A stretch of DNA of 64,000 nt from Woeseiaceae bacterium (GCA_028279985.1 JANQMR010000005.1:124001-188000), one strand, 5' to 3'. Positions 9,438 through 18,334 are shown, counted from the stretch's first letter. Notes: generated by a model not told the origin, from the sequence alone. Numbers and translations: made by a program.

Positions 9438-9467
9438 GCGCCAGGGGGCGGAAAAGCCCCCTGGCGC
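9438..9467 (+). terminator. Hairpin terminator after the TonB receptor
   Basis: A perfect 12-bp GC-rich stem (GCGCCAGGGGGC paired with GCCCCCTGGCGC) with loop GGAAAA. There is no long T tract, only a short T-rich stretch after it. Confidence 0.7.
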
Positions 9468-9685
9468 TGGTTTGCATGGGTGGTTGTGCCGGTTCTACGG
9501 GCGACAGCCTGATGTTGTTTGATCTGGCGATACGCTTGGGTTGTGCCGGCGGTCCGTTCGGCACGGGGTGAGGAGATTGACAACCGAGCGCATGCAGGGC
9601 GGATACTATCGCGCGACGGCGTGGTAGAGTTGATGTCGAGTCCACAGCTCGAGCCCATAGACCGGGCAAGGAGCAGCTTTAGACA

Positions 9686-11821
9686 ATGAGATTTGGAACA
9701 ATCTCCGTACTCGTGATTGCCACATTGGTTGCAGGCTGTGGAGGAAGTTCGGACGGCGCCCCCGCGCCCACGGTTTCGCTTGCGGTGGAACCTGATGCGA
9801 TCGGACCCGGACAGACAACAACCCTGACTTGGACATCGAACAATGCAACGTCCTGTATGGCGTCGGGCGGCTGGTCGGGAAACAAGACGCTCTCGGGCAC
9901 CGAGCGGACCGAAGCGCTGCTCGAAGCGACCGAATTCGAGCTTACCTGCAGCGGCGCCGGGGGCCAGGCCTCGAGCAATGCGACCGTGTCGATTGATGCG
10001 GACGCCAACTTCAGACCACAGGTTGATAAGCTGGAGCTCTCGGCGGAGACCGTCGATCTCGGGCAAGCCGTTACGTTCGACTGGGTTGTTTCGGATCGTG
10101 ACGGCGATATCCTGCGTTGCGTCCTCGACGTGACCGGTTTTGGTCCGGAGATCGTTTTCGAAGATTGCGGGGTAGAAGGCAGTTTCGAATACACCCACGA
10201 ATCCGCGGGTTTCTTCTCCCCGAAATTGGTGGTTTCGGACGGGGCGAAGTCCGATGACAGGCGGCGTTCCCTCTGGGTGCGTTCGGACTTCTGGGTGAGT
10301 GTTTCGCAGCCGCAAGACGAGACCATCGTCGGCCCCGCGCCGCGTGTCGTAGCGACGGTGCAGTCTCCGCTGGAGGTGACCAGCGTTCTTGCGCGTGTCG
10401 CGGACCGAGAGACGGAACTCGTCTACTCGGTCCTTGAAGACTACTTCGAAGGCAACGTATCCATGGAGGGGTTGGAACGAGGCGAGCAGGTCATCGTCGT
10501 TGTTGCCCAGGACGTGACCGGTGAACAATCATGGAGTGTGAGCCCGGTACTGTTCGATCAGAGACCCGAACTGACGGTTACGTCGCCGCAGAACGATACG
10601 TTGGTGACGTCAACGGTCCGTATTGCCACTTCGTGTACGGACGACGACCCGGTGGGTTGCGACATCGTCGTCCAAACCGATCCCGGCGGTCTGGAGGTCA
10701 CCGGCAGCAATTCGATCGACACCGAACTGGATCTGTCGGCGTTCGACGGTAGGACAGTAGACATACGGTTTCGCGCCACCGATTCGGTGCACCGTTCCAC
10801 ATTCGATCTGCGGGAGGTTCATGTCGAAACTTCCGACGTGCTGTCATTAGCAGCGGCGGTTGACGGTACGATACTCGATGTGCAGGACAACCGGCTCCTC
10901 GTTCGAAAAACCGTGGACGACGACGAACTCGAGATCTTCGACACGACCGCAATGACAACTGAAAGCGTACCACTGCCGGAGGGATGGCGGGTGATCCACG
11001 GGGACGTTTTCCTGACACCTTACGGTACGATCTTTATTGCTGAAGGTCCGGGCCCCGGCCACAATCGGCGCGTCTACGACTGGAACCAGGGGTTACTGGA
11101 GGACCTCGATGAACCGGTATCGGACAATGTCCTGGCGGTCGCCGGCGATTTTGCGGTCTGGGCATCCCGTAGCGACGTGTCGGCAAGCATCGTGAGACAG
11201 ATACGTCGGGATCTGGGGAGCCGCTCTCAGGTCGTGGTCGGCGAACCGGTGCTCGGCAACAATCGTGCCGTTGCTGCCAACGGCGCCGTCGCATACCGGA
11301 ACAACGATGGCCAAATCGCGTTCTTCATTGACGGCGCAACACAAATCCTCACCAACGATGTAGACCTCGACAACCACGATCCCTTCACCGACGGTGCCCG
11401 GGTGGTTTATAAGAAGGCCAACGCCGATTCCGAATACGCCATTGTGCTTCACGATGGCGTTGGCGAAGTCGTATTGCGCGACTTTCAGCAGCAACAGCCC
11501 TCGTGGTATCGGGACTACCGAATCGTCCCCGGGTGGGTTGCTTACACCGACATCGGCAATCTCGCGCAGACGCACCTGTGGATGTACGACGGAGCAGGAG
11601 AGCGACGGCAGTTGACGTTCTTCGGCGAGTCCGTTGAGATCGAGGTGCTTGCCGAAAACGGCGAGGTCATGTTGCTCAATGCCGGACGGCGTTACCTGGT
11701 CCGTCCCGACGGTACGATGACTGAAGTCGGATCGGAACAAGGCGTGGTGCACCGGGTAGGTAATCGATGGTACGTGTCGATCGGCGGTAATTTGCTCGAG
11801 GTCCTGTCAGATAGTGACTGA
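9686..11821 (+). CDS. Large lipoprotein with N-terminal Ig-like repeats and a C-terminal propeller-like region
   Basis: 711 residues with a lipoprotein signal ending in LVAGC, Cys about 17 being the lipidation site. Residues about 30-110 (VSLAVEPDAIGPGQTTTLTW, then CMASGGW) resemble bacterial Ig-like modules with a Cys pair. Two or three further beta modules follow to about residue 390. The last 320 residues show repeats around W, Y, DG and NG turns typical of beta-propellers. It is predicted to be membrane-anchored in the periplasm or at the cell surface. No family name could be assigned and no enzyme motif was seen. AGGAG lies 12 bp before the ATG. Transcribed singly. Confidence 0.75.
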   Translation: MRFGTISVLVIATLVAGCGGSSDGAPAPTVSLAVEPDAIGPGQTTTLTWTSNNATSCMASGGWSGNKTLSGTERTEALLEATEFELTCSGAGGQASSNATVSIDADANFRPQVDKLELSAETVDLGQAVTFDWVVSDRDGDILRCVLDVTGFGPEIVFEDCGVEGSFEYTHESAGFFSPKLVVSDGAKSDDRRRSLWVRSDFWVSVSQPQDETIVGPAPRVVATVQSPLEVTSVLARVADRETELVYSVLEDYFEGNVSMEGLERGEQVIVVVAQDVTGEQSWSVSPVLFDQRPELTVTSPQNDTLVTSTVRIATSCTDDDPVGCDIVVQTDPGGLEVTGSNSIDTELDLSAFDGRTVDIRFRATDSVHRSTFDLREVHVETSDVLSLAAAVDGTILDVQDNRLLVRKTVDDDELEIFDTTAMTTESVPLPEGWRVIHGDVFLTPYGTIFIAEGPGPGHNRRVYDWNQGLLEDLDEPVSDNVLAVAGDFAVWASRSDVSASIVRQIRRDLGSRSQVVVGEPVLGNNRAVAANGAVAYRNNDGQIAFFIDGATQILTNDVDLDNHDPFTDGARVVYKKANADSEYAIVLHDGVGEVVLRDFQQQQPSWYRDYRIVPGWVAYTDIGNLAQTHLWMYDGAGERRQLTFFGESVEIEVLAENGEVMLLNAGRRYLVRPDGTMTEVGSEQGVVHRVGNRWYVSIGGNLLEVLSDSD

Positions 11822-12014
11822 AGGCCCGTCGGACCGAGGCCGGCCGTTGGTGATACCGACTCGCCGTTTGGCCACTCCCGTCAGTAACTGACATTCGTCA
11901 GGAACTGATTCCGGAATCTAGTTACACGATCTCTTCGACTGTTTCCCGTAACGCGCCTGGGTTAAGGTAGTTCGATCGTTTCCATGACTGACTCCCCGGA
12001 GAGAGTATCCAGAC

Positions 12015-12464
12015 ATGTCCAACACCAACACTCGTGCGCTCCTGACCCTGGTCGCGCTGGTCTGCGCCGGCCTCGCAACTGCCGATACCGATCCCCGCGT
12101 CGAGCGGCAGGAACTGATGGAAAGCGTCGGCGATGCGGCGAAACCGATGGGACAGATGTTGCGGGGCGACGCCGAATACGACGCCGGGGTGCTAATGAAC
12201 TCGCTCGAGACCTTCGGGGCCGTGTCCGAGGAATTCGGCAAGCTGTTCCCAGAGGGCAGCGAAACCGGCGCTGAAACCGAGGCCGCCCCGGCGATCTGGG
12301 AGGATCGCGCCGGCTTCGAGCAGGCGCTGACGGATTGGCGCGATGCGACCGATGCGGCCATTGCCGCCCAACCGCAGTCGCTCGACGAGGCACGCCCGGT
12401 GGTCGGGCCGGTGTTCAATACCTGCAAGGCTTGTCACGACGACTACCGCGTCGAAAACGAGTAG
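12015..12464 (+). CDS. Cytochrome c' (class II c-type cytochrome)
   Basis: 149 residues: a Sec signal (about 1-23, ending ATA), a mainly helical body (RQELMESVGDAAKPMGQML) and a single C-terminal haem motif CKACH (about residues 137-141). The late CxxCH is the hallmark of cytochrome c'. Members bind haem in a four-helix bundle in the periplasm and handle NO or electron transfer. An acidic insert (EGSETGAETEAAPA) sits in the middle. A diheme cytochrome follows 36 bp downstream on the same strand, suggesting co-transcription. Confidence 0.9.
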   Translation: MSNTNTRALLTLVALVCAGLATADTDPRVERQELMESVGDAAKPMGQMLRGDAEYDAGVLMNSLETFGAVSEEFGKLFPEGSETGAETEAAPAIWEDRAGFEQALTDWRDATDAAIAAQPQSLDEARPVVGPVFNTCKACHDDYRVENE

Positions 12465-12500
12465 GCCGGCCCCGCCGTTTCCCTGACGCCCGGGCTCCGG

Positions 12501-13412
12501 ATGCGCCGCATCGGTTTCGCCTTTGCGATTCTGGTCGCCGCGGGGCTCGTCGGCTGGTTGCTCACGACACCGCAGAAGATTGCGGAATCCGCGCTGCCCG
12601 ATCACGGGCCCGACCCGGAAGCCGGCGAACGCGTCTTTTGGGCCGGGGGGTGTGCGTCCTGTCACGCGAGCTCGGTGGACGGCAGGCGGGCCAGAGGCGA
12701 CGCCAGGCTCTTGCTGGGTGGCGGATTGGAGCTTGACACGCCCTACGGCGTATTTCGGGTGCCCAATATCTCGTCCGACGTCGAGGACGGGATCGGCGCA
12801 TGGTCGACGGCCGAGTTCGTCAACGCAATGCAGGCCGGGGTTTCTCCGGCCGGCCGGCATTATTACCCGTCTTTTCCCTACACGTCGTACGTGAAAATGC
12901 CGGTGACCGACGTCATGGATCTCAAGGCCTTTCTCGACACGCTGCCCGGTGTCGAAGGCCGCGTCGCGCCGCATACCCTCGAGTTCCCATGGACGCTTCG
13001 CCGGGGGATCGGGTTGTGGAAACGGCTTTATCTCGATCCGTCGCCCGTTTTGTCCGTCGACGCATCCGAGCCGCTCGTCGAACGCGGCCGTGCGCTCGTG
13101 GAAGGAATCGGACATTGTGGCGAATGCCATACGCCGCGCGACCGATTCGGCGGCCTGCTGACGGAGCGATGGCTCGCCGGCGCACCCGATCTCGAAGGCA
13201 GCGGACGGGTACCGAACATAACGCCGGCAGGAAAGACGATCTCCGGCTGGTCGGTCAGGGACCTCGTTTACTACTTCGAAAGCGGTTTCACGCCCGAGTT
13301 CGACACGGTGGGTGGCTCGATGGTTGCCGTCCAGGAGAATCTGGCGGAGCTTCCGCGTAGCGATCTCGAGGCCGTGGCAGCCTATCTGAAGGCGATACCG
13401 GCCGTGGATTGA
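12501..13412 (+). CDS. Membrane-anchored diheme cytochrome c
   Basis: 303 residues. An uncleaved N-terminal membrane segment (about 4-22) places two cytochrome c domains in the periplasm, with haem motifs CASCH (51-55) and CGECH (206-210). VKMPVTDVMDLKAFLDTLP and FTPEFDTVGGSM contain axial-Met candidates. The layout resembles cytochrome subunits of sugar and alcohol dehydrogenases, which pass electrons to a terminal oxidase, but no dehydrogenase subunit is adjacent. It probably acts with the cytochrome c' upstream. Start is an ATG with a weak ribosome site. Confidence 0.88.
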   Translation: MRRIGFAFAILVAAGLVGWLLTTPQKIAESALPDHGPDPEAGERVFWAGGCASCHASSVDGRRARGDARLLLGGGLELDTPYGVFRVPNISSDVEDGIGAWSTAEFVNAMQAGVSPAGRHYYPSFPYTSYVKMPVTDVMDLKAFLDTLPGVEGRVAPHTLEFPWTLRRGIGLWKRLYLDPSPVLSVDASEPLVERGRALVEGIGHCGECHTPRDRFGGLLTERWLAGAPDLEGSGRVPNITPAGKTISGWSVRDLVYYFESGFTPEFDTVGGSMVAVQENLAELPRSDLEAVAAYLKAIPAVD

Positions 13413-13449
13413 CCGCGAAATTCGTTCCAAAAGTAATTGTTTGGTTTCA

Positions 13450-13478
13450 TTGACAACAAATCGAGCCCTGGTTTAGTC
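13450..13478 (+). promoter_or_regulatory. Candidate promoter for the MarR pair
   Basis: TTGACA (13450-13455) is followed 16-17 bp later by TTTAGT/TTAGTC, a weak -10. Initiation near 13485 would give a leader containing the alternative hairpins at 13527-13571. Confidence 0.4.
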
Positions 13479-13526
13479 TTTTTTGACGCGCCGATTTGAT
13501 ATCAGCTTGCGGGCGCTAAACAAATA

Positions 13527-13571
13527 CTGCTAAAGCGAGCCGACCCGTCGCTTTAGCAGACGGGTTTTTTT
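13527..13571 (+). promoter_or_regulatory. Two mutually exclusive hairpins, candidate attenuator or terminator
   Basis: CTGCTAAAGCGA (13527-13538) pairs perfectly with TCGCTTTAGCAG (13548-13559). The same right arm overlaps a second stem, ACCCGTC (13543-13549) with GACGGGT (13559-13565), which is followed directly by seven T residues (13565-13571). The second structure is an intrinsic terminator and the first would prevent it. It lies 33 bp before the first MarR start and could be an attenuator, or the 3' end of a small RNA. Confidence 0.6.
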
Positions 13572-13603
13572 GTCCCGGTCTTCCGGCGAAGCGCCTTCGA
13601 GTC

Positions 13604-14182
13604 GTGGCCGAGATGATCCAGGGGGATGGCGTGCAGCGGTCTATACAAGACAACGGTCGGCCGGGGCCAGAGCAGTCGGGCGTTTGCTACGTATCGTGGC
13701 TGGCTCAGGTACGACGCATGAGTGCGCTATTGGCACAGCACCTGCGCAGATTCCGGCTGACGCTCGGTGAGTACGAAGTCCTGTCGGTGCTGCAACACGG
13801 TCCGTTGGCGCAAGCGGTGATTTGTCAACGCACCGATCATTCGGGCGCTTCCGTGTCGCGGTGGCTGGATTACCTCGAGGCGGAAGGTTGGGTGCGGCGC
13901 GAGCGGCCCGAGCGCGACCGGCGACGCTGTTTCGTCAGGCTGACGGAGGCGGGCAGCCGTCATCTGCATGCCGCCGGTATTGCCTTGGCGGTCCCCCTCG
14001 ACCAGCTCGAGCTCGGACTCGGCGCGATCGAGAAACGCTCCTTGGGCCGGCTCTACCGGAACATGGAGCGTCTGCTAGGTAACGGCGGCGCTGCCCGGTC
14101 CCGTCCGGTCTCGCAGGGAGACGTCTCGCAGGGAGACGGCGCTGAAGTCGACGACGGCGGTCGATTCATGAGTGATTCATGA
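13604..14182 (+). CDS. MarR-family transcriptional regulator
   Basis: About 192 residues from GTG 13604; ATG 13613 is an equally possible start. The winged helix spans about residues 40-130: VSWLAQVRRMSALLAQHLRR, then LTLGEYEVLSVLQ, the recognition region HSGASVSRWLDYLEAEGWV and the wing RRERPERDRRRCFVRLTEAG. The C-terminus contains an in-frame 15-bp tandem duplication (SQGDV-SQGD, 14108-14137). The stop overlaps the next MarR gene as ATGA, so the two are translationally coupled. Ligand and targets unknown. Confidence 0.85.
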   Translation: MAEMIQGDGVQRSIQDNGRPGPEQSGVCYVSWLAQVRRMSALLAQHLRRFRLTLGEYEVLSVLQHGPLAQAVICQRTDHSGASVSRWLDYLEAEGWVRRERPERDRRRCFVRLTEAGSRHLHAAGIALAVPLDQLELGLGAIEKRSLGRLYRNMERLLGNGGAARSRPVSQGDVSQGDGAEVDDGGRFMSDS

Positions 14183-14682
14183 GCACACCGATGAACGTCG
14201 TCAATCGCCGCGATGCCCGGCAGATGTCGATCGATTCCGAACGTGACTTCGACACCGGAGCGTGGTTGTTGCTGTTGCAGGTCGCAGGTTCTATCACCCT
14301 GCTGATCAATCGTGCGTTGCGCCTCTCCAACCTGAATCTGGACACGTGGTTGTTGTTGGAGACCGTTCACGGTCAGACCAGGCGGCCCAGCGAACTCGCC
14401 CGCGCCGTTGGCGGGCCGAGAGGCTCGGTTTCCCGCCGCATCGCCCGACTGGAGGAGCAGGGGCTGGTCAGCATTCGACTCTCGCTCGACGACCGGCGGG
14501 TGAAGTCGGTGAGTATCACACCGGATGGCGTGCGAGTACTCGAGACGGCGCGCGGGCATATCGAAAGCGTGCTCGCGCCGGTATCGGATTGGGTCGACGA
14601 TACCGAACGCGGCCGGGTTACCGACTACCATCGGCAGCTTCTCAAGATCGTGCGCAATCGTATGTACGGGTGTCCGGCGTAG
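14179..14682 (+). CDS. MarR-family transcriptional regulator (second of a coupled pair)
   Basis: 167 residues. Winged-helix core at about 30-125: LQVAGSITLLINRALRLSNL, RPSELARAVGGPRGSVSRRI, ARLEEQGLVSIRLSLDDRRV, VSITPDGVRVLETAR. The ATG overlaps the preceding stop by 4 bp. The two proteins are only distantly alike, so heterodimer formation or a relay is possible but untested. No effector gene follows; about 270 bp without a clear gene separates it from the GntR regulator. Confidence 0.88.
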   Translation: MSTPMNVVNRRDARQMSIDSERDFDTGAWLLLLQVAGSITLLINRALRLSNLNLDTWLLLETVHGQTRRPSELARAVGGPRGSVSRRIARLEEQGLVSIRLSLDDRRVKSVSITPDGVRVLETARGHIESVLAPVSDWVDDTERGRVTDYHRQLLKIVRNRMYGCPA

Positions 14683-14952
14683 GCAAGCGCTTGCGCCCCA
14701 TCGAGTTAGCGCGGGCCTTGTTGTCGCCGCGCCGATCTATACCAGCTACCGCATCAGCTTGCGATGGATCCGGTGATTCCGGCGGCCACGCGGCTTCGAG
14801 CTTCGGCGACGGGCCGGAATCTATTTTGAGACTGCTGCTATAAGCATCCCCGGCGGGTCTGTATAATCAAGGCACTGCCGCGACTACCGGCCCTCGTGGC
14901 CTCCGTAGCGTGCACTTGAGCTTCAGCGCGGCCCGAATTCGCCCTCCAGGGG

Positions 14953-15669
14953 ATGCCAGTGGGATCCATCGCAACCGACGAGCCAAAGCCCGATACCCGT
15001 TTGAGCCGGAGTACGACGGCTGTCCGCGTCGCGACGGTCTTGCGCGATCGAATTCTGGGCGGGTATTACCAGGAGGGTCAATTCCTGCGCCAGGAGCAGG
15101 TTGCGAAGGAGCTCGGCGTGAGCCGTATACCCGTTCGCGAGGCGATAACCCAACTGGTCGCCGAGGGCTTGCTCCTGTGGGAGAAATACAGAGGGGCGGT
15201 GGTCCCCAAGTTGTCGCTGAGCGAAATCGAAGAAATCTACGAAATGCGGGAGATGATCGAACCCTATCTGCTCAAGAGCGTCGTCAAGAACATCACCGCT
15301 GAGGAGATCGAGTATCTGCGCGACGTCATCCGCCGCTCCAACAGCGCATCCGACCTCTCGGAATGGGCGGGACTCAACGTGGAGTTCCATACGACGCTCT
15401 ACAAGGCGGCCGACAAGCCACTGGCCATGCAAGTGCTGGACAATCTCATCACCCGGTCCGATCGCTACCTCAAGATGCAGCGTTCGCTTTCGAGCGAGAC
15501 ACGGCGTGAGAGTGATGAGCAGCACCGCCTCATTTTGGATCTGGTGGAGAAAGGGCAAACTCGTCAGGCCGTCGAGGCCCTTCGCAAACACATTAGCTGG
15601 AACGCCGACGACATCGCGAAAACGGTAGGCGTCAAAAACGCGGAATCGGACGGCTCCTCCGCCACCTAG
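14953..15669 (+). CDS. GntR-family regulator of the FadR/FCD type
   Basis: About 238 residues. The N-terminal winged helix (TAVRVATVLRDRILGGYYQE, FLRQEQVAKELGVSRIPVRE, AITQLVAEGLL) is followed by an all-helical FCD sensor (LSLSEIEEIYEMREMIEPYL; metal-ligand candidates NVEFHTTLY and DEQHRLILDLVE). FCD regulators bind small carboxylates or amino-acid derivatives. AGGGG at 14949 is too close to ATG 14953 but 6 bp from GTG 14959, so the true start may be GTG. It converges on the Rid-family and amidohydrolase genes, which are its likeliest targets. Confidence 0.9.
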   Translation: MPVGSIATDEPKPDTRLSRSTTAVRVATVLRDRILGGYYQEGQFLRQEQVAKELGVSRIPVREAITQLVAEGLLLWEKYRGAVVPKLSLSEIEEIYEMREMIEPYLLKSVVKNITAEEIEYLRDVIRRSNSASDLSEWAGLNVEFHTTLYKAADKPLAMQVLDNLITRSDRYLKMQRSLSSETRRESDEQHRLILDLVEKGQTRQAVEALRKHISWNADDIAKTVGVKNAESDGSSAT

Positions 15670-15687
15670 GGAGCCGATGGCGCGACG

Positions 15688-16074
15688 TCATTGCACGTCG
15701 GCGTCCAAGCGAGCCGTAACTTCGATTTCCACTTTGGCGCCCGGCGCCGGTATCTGGCAAATGAGTGTCGTATTCGCAGGCCGGCAATCGTCGAATTTTT
15801 CCCGCAGCACCTCCACGACCTCCGTCAGGTGCGACTGATCGGTCAGAAAAACCCGACAGCGTGTCACGGCCTCCAGCCGTGAACCTGCCTCTCGGAGCGT
15901 TTGTTCGATCGTCGCGAAAATGTTCGCCATTTGCGCTCTGACGTCTTCGGGCATCTCGCCGCTGACCGGGTCCGATCCGGTGGTGCCGGAGATGAACACG
16001 TAGCGGTCGTCTACGACCGCCCGTGAGTATGCCGCGAGTTCCTCAAAGCGAGAGCCGGAGCTGATCCGCCGCAA
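15688..16074 (-). CDS. Rid (YjgF/YER057c) family protein lacking the RidA arginine
   Basis: 128 residues with the Rid fold signature: FISGTTGSDPVSGEMPEDVR, QMANIFATIEQTLREAG, VTRCRVFLTD and the C-terminal KVEIEVTARL. Archetypal RidA uses Arg105 to deaminate reactive enamines. Counting back from the conserved IEIE block, that position is Asn here (RPANTTLICQIP), so it belongs to a Rid subfamily of unknown chemistry. It lies 47 bp downstream of the amidohydrolase on the same strand, suggesting a shared catabolic task, perhaps handling an imine or amide product. Confidence 0.88.
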   Translation of the reverse strand: MRRISSGSRFEELAAYSRAVVDDRYVFISGTTGSDPVSGEMPEDVRAQMANIFATIEQTLREAGSRLEAVTRCRVFLTDQSHLTEVVEVLREKFDDCRPANTTLICQIPAPGAKVEIEVTARLDADVQ

Positions 16075-16121
16075 GGTCGATTCTCCAAGTTAGTGTGACG
16101 TAAACAATGCACCGTGGATGC

Positions 16122-17354
16122 TCAGAGTGCATTCTTGTAGAAGTCCCCGCCTTTCATGATAACGGGGATCCGGCGGCCGTCGTTTTCGAGCACGCTCAAA
16201 TCTTCGACGGGGTTGCCGTCGACGACCAGCAGGTCCGCGAGAGCGCCGGCCGCGATACAGCCGAGTTCGCCGCTTTTACCGAGTATCTCCGCGTTGACCG
16301 AGGTGGCAGACTTGATGACGTCCATCGTGGGAAGAATGTTGGCACGCAGCTTGAACTCCTTGGACTGCGCCACGATCATCTCCCCCATGAGATCGGTTCC
16401 AAACCCCATCGCAACGCCCGCGTCCCGGCAGATATCGAGCATCTGGTAACCCGCTTCGGTGACCTGGCGAAGTTTGTCGATGATGTACGAGGGCAGACCG
16501 TAGGTGTCGGCGTTTGCATACGACTCCCAGTAACAGATCAGCGTAGGGACCATGTAGGCGCCTTTTTCGGCCATCAACTGCGCGGCCTCTTCATCGACGA
16601 AATTTCCATGCTCGATGGTCCGCACGCCCGCCTGCACCGCTCGGATAGTGCTTTTTGACGTGTAGGAATGTGCTGCGACGTAGGTACCCCGCGCCTGTGC
16701 TTCCTCTACGGCAATTCGCATTTCCTCGAGCGAGTATTGAGTATGCTCCAGTTTATCGTGGGGCGAGCCGACGCCGCCGGATACGAGCAGCTTGATATGA
16801 TCGGCGCCTTTACGCAGCTCCTCGCGAGTTGCATAGCGCACGCCGTCCAGCCCATCCGCCAAACGGCACATGATGTCCAATGCACTGGTGCATGCGCAGG
16901 GAATCGAGTCGTCGGTGATGTGCCGCTGGTCGCCGTGACCGCCTGTCTGACTCAGTGCGCGCCCGGAGACGAACAGGCGTGGACCGGCCACGAGGCCGGT
17001 GTTGATGGCCTGTTTGAGGCCGTAGTCACCGCCGGCTACGTCACGGACCGTCGTGAATCCGCGCATCAGCATGTCGCGCACGCGAGGAATGGCGTGCGCG
17101 GTCATCAGCGTATGCGGCATTCCGCGGGTTTTCTCCTGATCCAGGTGAATGGCGTAAACATGGACGTGGTTGTCGATCAGCCCGGGCATCAGCGTCTTGC
17201 CCTGGAGATCAAAGCGTTCGGCTGCGTCCAGGCGAACCGGCTCCGTTGTGACTTCCCGAATTCTGTCTCGCTCAATCACGACATTGACTTCGGGAATGAT
17301 CTCATCGGCGACGCCGTCGATGAGGGTGCAGTTTTCAAAAACCTTTAAGTTCAA
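16122..17354 (-). CDS. Metal-dependent amidohydrolase (imidazolonepropionase/prolidase-like)
   Basis: 410 residues. Metal ligands are visible in order: DNHVHVY (HxH), the bridging Lys in IKLLVSGGVG, His in VAAHSYTS, His in TIEHGNF and the catalytic Asp in GFGTDLMGE. This set matches amidohydrolases that include Xaa-Arg and other dipeptidases (Sgx9260/Cc2672 group). No signal peptide, so probably cytosolic. The start is a TTG at 17352-17354, backed by GAGGG (17362-17366) 7 bp upstream and giving MNLKVFENCTLIDG. Substrate is unknown; the Rid neighbour and GntR regulator suggest an amino-acid derivative. Confidence 0.9.
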   Translation of the reverse strand: MNLKVFENCTLIDGVADEIIPEVNVVIERDRIREVTTEPVRLDAAERFDLQGKTLMPGLIDNHVHVYAIHLDQEKTRGMPHTLMTAHAIPRVRDMLMRGFTTVRDVAGGDYGLKQAINTGLVAGPRLFVSGRALSQTGGHGDQRHITDDSIPCACTSALDIMCRLADGLDGVRYATREELRKGADHIKLLVSGGVGSPHDKLEHTQYSLEEMRIAVEEAQARGTYVAAHSYTSKSTIRAVQAGVRTIEHGNFVDEEAAQLMAEKGAYMVPTLICYWESYANADTYGLPSYIIDKLRQVTEAGYQMLDICRDAGVAMGFGTDLMGEMIVAQSKEFKLRANILPTMDVIKSATSVNAEILGKSGELGCIAAGALADLLVVDGNPVEDLSVLENDGRRIPVIMKGGDFYKNAL

Positions 17355-17586
17355 TAGCTTACCCTCAGGAAAAGTTTGCCCTTCGGCCTAATGAAGATAT
17401 ACAGGAAATCTGTTTGCCATCATATTCATGATGTCATAGGAGAAAAGAATATTGTATCCAATATTTTACCCGCTATTTTCCACTATTTCCGATGTTGTCA
17501 GGTGAATTTAACGGCACTTCGTCGCGCTATCGCTATCGTGCCGGCGGGTAACGGGGAATCGTGGTGAACGTCATTCAGCCAGCGGT

Positions 17587-18039
17587 TCAGGACACTAGAT
17601 TAGGTCGATGCGCTTGCTTGGCGAGAGCAGTCATGGCCTCATCGCTCTCTGCATCAATCCTCTGCATGTACGCAACGAGGTCTTCGTGCTTCACACGCCT
17701 GTGGCGGCCCGCTTTAGTGAACGGGATCTCGCCTTGTTCCAGGAGTTTCACAAAATACGGGCGCGACACATTCAGCAGGTCAGCCGCCTGCTGCGTAGTA
17801 AGCATGTAACCGACAGGCATGAGTGCGAACGCGTTGCCCTGGGCCATCTGGTTCAAGATCTCGGCGAGAATCCTCATCGCACCCATTGGGACCATGAAGC
17901 GATCATCACCGTCGAGAACGCACAACTGCGCTGCATCGCCCTGGCCAATTACAGCGGCGATCTTGCGGCCTGTTTCCCGCGCCAGTTGTACGTCTTCATC
18001 GCTGGGCAAATCAGGGATTCGCAGTTCTGAAGTCGCCAT
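17587..18039 (-). CDS. Excisionase-type HTH antitoxin, apparently without its toxin
   Basis: 150 residues from the ATG behind GGAGAG; a 12-codon extension is open but has no ribosome site. Residues about 92-140 form an excisionase/MerR-like DNA-binding domain (LTTQQAADLLNVSRPYFVKL, then GEIPFTKAGRHRRVKHEDLV). The N-terminal half (LPSDEDVQLARETGRKIAAV) matches antitoxins normally followed, with overlap, by a PIN-domain toxin. Here the next 230 bp on this strand contain no PIN frame, only an AT-rich stretch up to the amidohydrolase. An orphan or degraded type II module is inferred. Confidence 0.8.
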   Translation of the reverse strand: MATSELRIPDLPSDEDVQLARETGRKIAAVIGQGDAAQLCVLDGDDRFMVPMGAMRILAEILNQMAQGNAFALMPVGYMLTTQQAADLLNVSRPYFVKLLEQGEIPFTKAGRHRRVKHEDLVAYMQRIDAESDEAMTALAKQAHRPNLVS

Positions 18040-18290
18040 ATCACTCTCCGTTTCCCAAAGGCGAATATACTCCATATTCGAAATATTCGAAACGAAATTG
18101 CAGGCAAAGTTCCTGGTAATTTCGTAAATGAGACGCCTGTCACAACAGCAAAAATCTGTCTCTCATCCCAGCCGATTTCCCCGGCATTTCCTCCTTAATG
18201 TAATTTCGCCTACCCTTGTAAAATGAAGGCTTTACAAACGCTTTTCGACAGAGTCACTAAGGACTCGAAAGATTCGCAAGTGGTTGAAAG

Positions 18291-18334
18291 TAAAATAGAA
18301 ATCAGTGTTCTATTCGTGTGCATGGGCACCATTT
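18291..18334 (+). pseudogene. Partial duplication of the 5' end of the phosphatase gene
   Basis: These 44 bases match 35 of 44 bases at 19372-19415 and encode the same SVLFVCMG peptide with three synonymous differences. After that the frame diverges and the catalytic CxxxxxR loop is lost. It precedes the transposase remnant and is probably a rearrangement scar. The 18040-18290 stretch holds no convincing gene. Confidence 0.6.

Noticed and set aside
9410..10528. 372-codon open frame antisense to the large lipoprotein gene
   Set aside because: The sense strand has a lipobox, a ribosome site and protein-like composition; the antisense translation is Arg-rich and unlike any family.
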